A stretch of 6,570 nucleotides of DNA from Planctomycetaceae bacterium. Lineage in GTDB: Bacteria > Planctomycetota > Planctomycetia > Pirellulales > Thermoguttaceae. Under the pieces are notes generated by a model that was not told the origin of the DNA, did not search any database, and saw only the letters and a list, made by a program, of their open reading frames with translations. Below, in pieces: positions 4,682 to 6,570 of this stretch. Position numbers and translations under genes: made by a program. Position 1 is the first letter of the stretch; the number at the start of each line of letters is the position of its first letter. The stretch spans positions 1-6,570 of the forward strand of contig DOEZ01000239.1 of assembly GCA_003532715.1 (NCBI GenBank), in the 5' to 3' direction.

Positions 4682-6154
4682 GTTGATCACGGTTTCGACC
4701 AGGGCTTCGAGCCGCGTCCGAATCGTTGGTTCCATGGGGTCCAATAGCGGTGGAATTTCGAGGTCGAGAACCGGAATGCCCAATTGTTCATGCACCAACC
4801 GGCCGATCACCAGGGCTTCGGTCGCGCAGTGGCTCGCGCCGGGGATGCGCGAGACGACGACGGCCTCGGCGCCGTTTTGGGCCGCTTCACGACAAATCCG
4901 TTCGGCGCGCTCGGTCGTCGGCCCGACCATCGGATCGGCCAACGCCATTTGCGCCAGAAGATAAAGGGATGGAGGCGGTTCGCCGGCGCCCTTTGTTTTG
5001 CCCTTACAGGGCGTTGCATGTTGTTCCGGTTCGGTACCCAGGGCGTTGCCCTGGGCTACGGAGTTGTAGCCCTTCGGGCTGGGGTTTATCTCGTCGATTG
5101 CGTGGGCGATCATGTAGTCGGTGCCGCAGACGCGGGCGCCCGCTTCCTCCAGCAGGTTCATCGCCCGGAGGTCGGCCGGCGGGTTGACCCAGAAAATCCT
5201 CGCCGCGCCGGCCGGGCAAACGCCATCGCCGGCAATCAGCCGTCGGCGGACCTCGATCAGCAGGTCGTCGAGCACGGCGACCGTCGCGGCCCAGTCGGAA
5301 CAAAAATGAATCGCCAAAATCTCGGCGATCATCATTTCCAGCGCCGGCAAGGGGCACGGATCGCCCAGATACGCAAACCGTCGCAGCCGGGCAATGCGCC
5401 GACGCACCTCGTTGGCTCGCCGAATCCCCTCGGCAAGACGCGCCTCGTCGAGCTTCTGACCGCTGGCCGTCTCCAGGTGACGCCGCACGCGGTCCAATTC
5501 GTCGCGAACGAAATCGACCTGGGATTGCGCGACGACCAATCCGCCGGGCAACTCGACGCTCGGCTCGCCCGGCTCGGACGCGCGCCGATGAGGAATTTCC
5601 CACCAGAAGACCGGAAAACCCAACTCTTCGATCCGCTGGCCGATGGCCGCCATGTCGTCGCAGACCGCTCCGACGCTGCAAACGAGCGTGTCGGGAATCG
5701 GAAAATGCTCGCCGTTGACCATCGCGGCCAACATGGCCCGCACCGGGCAAAACGAATCGTCGACGCCCAGCCGATCGGCCAGCGCGAGCAGGCCCTCGTT
5801 GTGTTCCATCAGACAGGGCGTCCACCAGGCCCCGTCGGGATAGAAGGCGATGACGTTGTCCAACGCATAGGCCATCACCGGCACGGTGCCCAGATCCTTC
5901 ATCGTGCCGACCAACAGCACGCCTTGCTCCCGCGCGCGACGCAGCCGCGATTCTTCGCTAAGCAACAGATTCCACAACCGCAGCGCGGCGGCCGAATTGT
6001 CCATGCGCAAATGCAGCAACCGCCGATCGCCCCCTTCGTCGACGTGTCGGCGCAGCGGCCCCCCGTCGGCCGACTCGTGGAGTCCGCCGCAACAAAGGGC
6101 CCGATAGCGGTCGTCCCACTGGGCAAGCGTGATTTTTTCGGCCTTGTCGCTCAT
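4667..6154 (-). CDS. 2-Hydroxyacyl-CoA dehydratase family subunit (HgdB/D-component-like) carrying an in-frame repeat insertion
   Basis: This 495-residue protein is cytoplasmic and forms the electron-accepting component with the gene upstream. Family features in order: GTMKDLGTVPVMAY (83-95); CPVRAMLAAMVNG with Cys136 (136-148); LVCSVGAVCDD with Cys159 and Cys165 (158-167); a helical linker with a long Arg/Glu coiled stretch (about 215-262); ARVCGTDYMIAHA (340-352); MALADPMVGP (403-412); SRIPGASHCATE with Cys443 (435-446); and the C-terminal GIPVLDLEIPPL. Cys136, Cys165 and Cys443 are the likely [4Fe-4S] ligands by position, which is inference. The strand/helix junction after residue 356, where relatives have only a few residues, holds about 38 extra residues (357-394) encoded by a hairpin repeat. 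Without them the length is a normal 457. The ATG at 6154 has no Shine-Dalgarno; its upstream 20 nt are CA-rich. It starts 52 nt after the preceding subunit's stop. Substrate unknown; a double-cubane-cluster protein is an alternative. Confidence 0.88.
   Translation of the reverse strand: MSDKAEKITLAQWDDRYRALCCGGLHESADGGPLRRHVDEGGDRRLLHLRMDNSAAALRLWNLLLSEESRLRRAREQGVLLVGTMKDLGTVPVMAYALDNVIAFYPDGAWWTPCLMEHNEGLLALADRLGVDDSFCPVRAMLAAMVNGEHFPIPDTLVCSVGAVCDDMAAIGQRIEELGFPVFWWEIPHRRASEPGEPSVELPGGLVVAQSQVDFVRDELDRVRRHLETASGQKLDEARLAEGIRRANEVRRRIARLRRFAYLGDPCPLPALEMMIAEILAIHFCSDWAATVAVLDDLLIEVRRRLIAGDGVCPAGAARIFWVNPPADLRAMNLLEEAGARVCGTDYMIAHAIDEINPSPKGYNSVAQGNALGTEPEQHATPCKGKTKGAGEPPPSLYLLAQMALADPMVGPTTERAERICREAAQNGAEAVVVSRIPGASHCATEALVIGRLVHEQLGIPVLDLEIPPLLDPMEPTIRTRLEALVETVINRRQP
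5000..5080 (-). repeat. Triple-hairpin palindromic repeat inserted in a coding gene
   Basis: Three perfect hairpins, each with a 3-nt loop, follow one another: GCCCT/AGGGC at 5000-5012, CCCAGGGC/GCCCTGGG at 5037-5055, and AGCCC/GGGCT at 5068-5080. The 10-mer AGGGCGTTGC recurs at 5008-5017 and 5040-5049. The array is read in frame as part of the dehydratase subunit. In the neighbouring frame the central hairpin encodes SPGQRPG, a string I recall from many spurious ORFs produced by a dispersed intergenic repeat in planctomycetes and other environmental bacteria. Element borders cannot be fixed from one copy; the disrupted protein region spans about 4972-5086. Confidence 0.75.
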
Positions 6155-6176
6155 CGTTGTTGCTGGTTGTGGTGGC

Positions 6177-6191
6177 GTTCGGTCCCCGAAC
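6177..6191. repeat. Hairpin in the spacer between the two dehydratase subunit genes
   Basis: GTTCGG (6177-6182) pairs perfectly with CCGAAC (6186-6191) around a 3-nt loop. It is followed directly by the 10-bp palindrome CCCGATCGGG (6191-6200, sharing base 6191). Both fill most of the 52-nt gap between the upstream subunit stop (6207) and the next ATG (6154). It may tune relative expression of the two subunits by pausing, processing or mRNA protection; there is no T-tract to make it a terminator. Confidence 0.5.
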
Positions 6192-6206
6192 CCGATCGGG
6201 CAGGGC

Positions 6207-6570
6207 TCATCCGTCGGGCGGTAGGACGCGAGTCGCGGCGCGGTCGCGAATCGACTCGAAAAGCGCCTCGATTCGCGAAGTCAATCGCTGTTGGCCCCCT
6301 TCCTGTTCGTCATCCAGGTCGAGATCGAGCACCGGCACGCCGGCCGTCTCCCTCAACCGCGGCAATGCGGCGTGCCACAGGTCGCACCATACGCGTCGCA
6401 GACACAAAATGGCCCGCGGCCGATGCCGCTCGACCGCATGGGTCAGCCATGCCTCGAGTTGCGCCGCCGGACGGCGGAACACGGCCGGGATTGCGTCGAA
6501 ATAGGCGCGGACCAACTCGTCGAACGGGTTGGCCAATGTCGCCGACGGTTCGAACGGCTCGGGCAGCGTC
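6207..6570 (-). CDS. C-terminal part of a second 2-hydroxyacyl-CoA dehydratase family subunit (5' end outside window)
   Basis: The frame is open from the window edge to the TGA at 6209-6207, about 120 residues. The TTG at 6536 is internal, as the open frame continues above it. The visible part matches the end of HgdA/HgdB-type subunits: a helix after NPFDELVRAYF, a basic region, then RPRAILCLRRVWCDLW, where the Cys before Asp-Leu-Trp corresponds to the conserved late cysteine of the family (FCDPW-like). Then comes GVPVLDLDLDDEQEGGQQRLTSRIEALFES, the classic last strand plus the Gln-Xaa-Arg-helix ending. The downstream neighbours (second subunit, activator) give the usual operon composition, so this should be the partner subunit of the dehydratase heterodimer. 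Whether it is the alpha or beta equivalent cannot be decided from its tail. The operon promoter lies outside the window. Confidence 0.82.
   Translation of the reverse strand, partial: TLPEPFEPSATLANPFDELVRAYFDAIPAVFRRPAAQLEAWLTHAVERHRPRAILCLRRVWCDLWHAALPRLRETAGVPVLDLDLDDEQEGGQQRLTSRIEALFESIRDRAATRVLPPDG

Noticed and set aside
3945..4964. 339-codon open frame on the + strand
   Set aside because: It lies antisense across the activator and the end of the dehydratase subunit, both with unmistakable family motifs; long antisense frames are common in GC-rich coding DNA and its translation has no recognisable domain.
5000..5080. Triple hairpin as a transcription terminator or CRISPR-like array
   Set aside because: It sits within an open reading frame, has no T-tract, and the units differ in stem sequence and spacing, so neither label fits; a palindromic repeat insertion explains it better.
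5004..5825. 273-codon open frame on the - strand ending in SPGQRPG...
   Set aside because: Alternate frame of the dehydratase subunit, Arg/Gly-rich low-complexity translation; useful only as a marker of the inserted repeat.
1..6570. tRNA, rRNA, insertion sequence, integrase, CRISPR or known riboswitch
   Set aside because: None of their hallmarks (cloverleaf ends, transposase motifs with terminal repeats, regular spacer arrays) were seen on either strand.

Overview
This 6.57-kb window looks like chromosomal DNA from a GC-rich bacterium, most likely a planctomycete (Pirellulales-like). The pointers are the duplicated LWTPD tail on the first protein, a short secretin-fold lipoprotein, the PadR plus membrane-partner pair, weak use of Shine-Dalgarno sites, and a hairpin repeat whose alternate frame reads SPGQRPG, a string I associate with spurious ORFs in planctomycete and related genomes. 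The assignment is inference; no rRNA or tRNA marker is present.

Layout. 1-507 (+) is the 3' end of a helical, probably TPR-like protein. 508-772 is non-coding or degenerate sequence with two back-to-back hairpins (571-606). A leftward pair follows: a PadR regulator (1863-1510) overlapping a four-helix membrane protein (1522-773). It is driven by a near-perfect sigma-70-type promoter that leaves essentially no leader, with an 11-bp palindrome over the -10 box. Divergent from it are a short secretin-domain protein (2112-3287, +) and a small four-helix membrane protein of unknown function (3388-3816, +), followed by a hairpin (3826-3846).

The right half (6570-3876, all leftward) is an operon of the 2-hydroxyacyl-CoA dehydratase / benzoyl-CoA reductase class: the C-terminus of one subunit (entering from beyond the window), a second complete subunit, and the ATP-dependent activator, whose start overlaps the preceding stop (ATGA). 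In this family the activator, a homodimeric ASKHA ATPase bridged by a [4Fe-4S] cluster, hydrolyses ATP to push one low-potential electron into the two-subunit component, which performs a radical dehydration or reduction. The cluster-binding cysteines of the activator are intact. The substrate cannot be read from this window.

The most interesting item is inside the complete subunit: about 38 codons (residues 357-394) encoded by an array of three hairpins, each with a 3-nt loop, which appears to be a dispersed palindromic repeat that inserted in frame and is now translated. Otherwise the window is mostly recognisable families in ordinary arrangement, and I do not see convincing evidence of a wholly new defence or mobile system.
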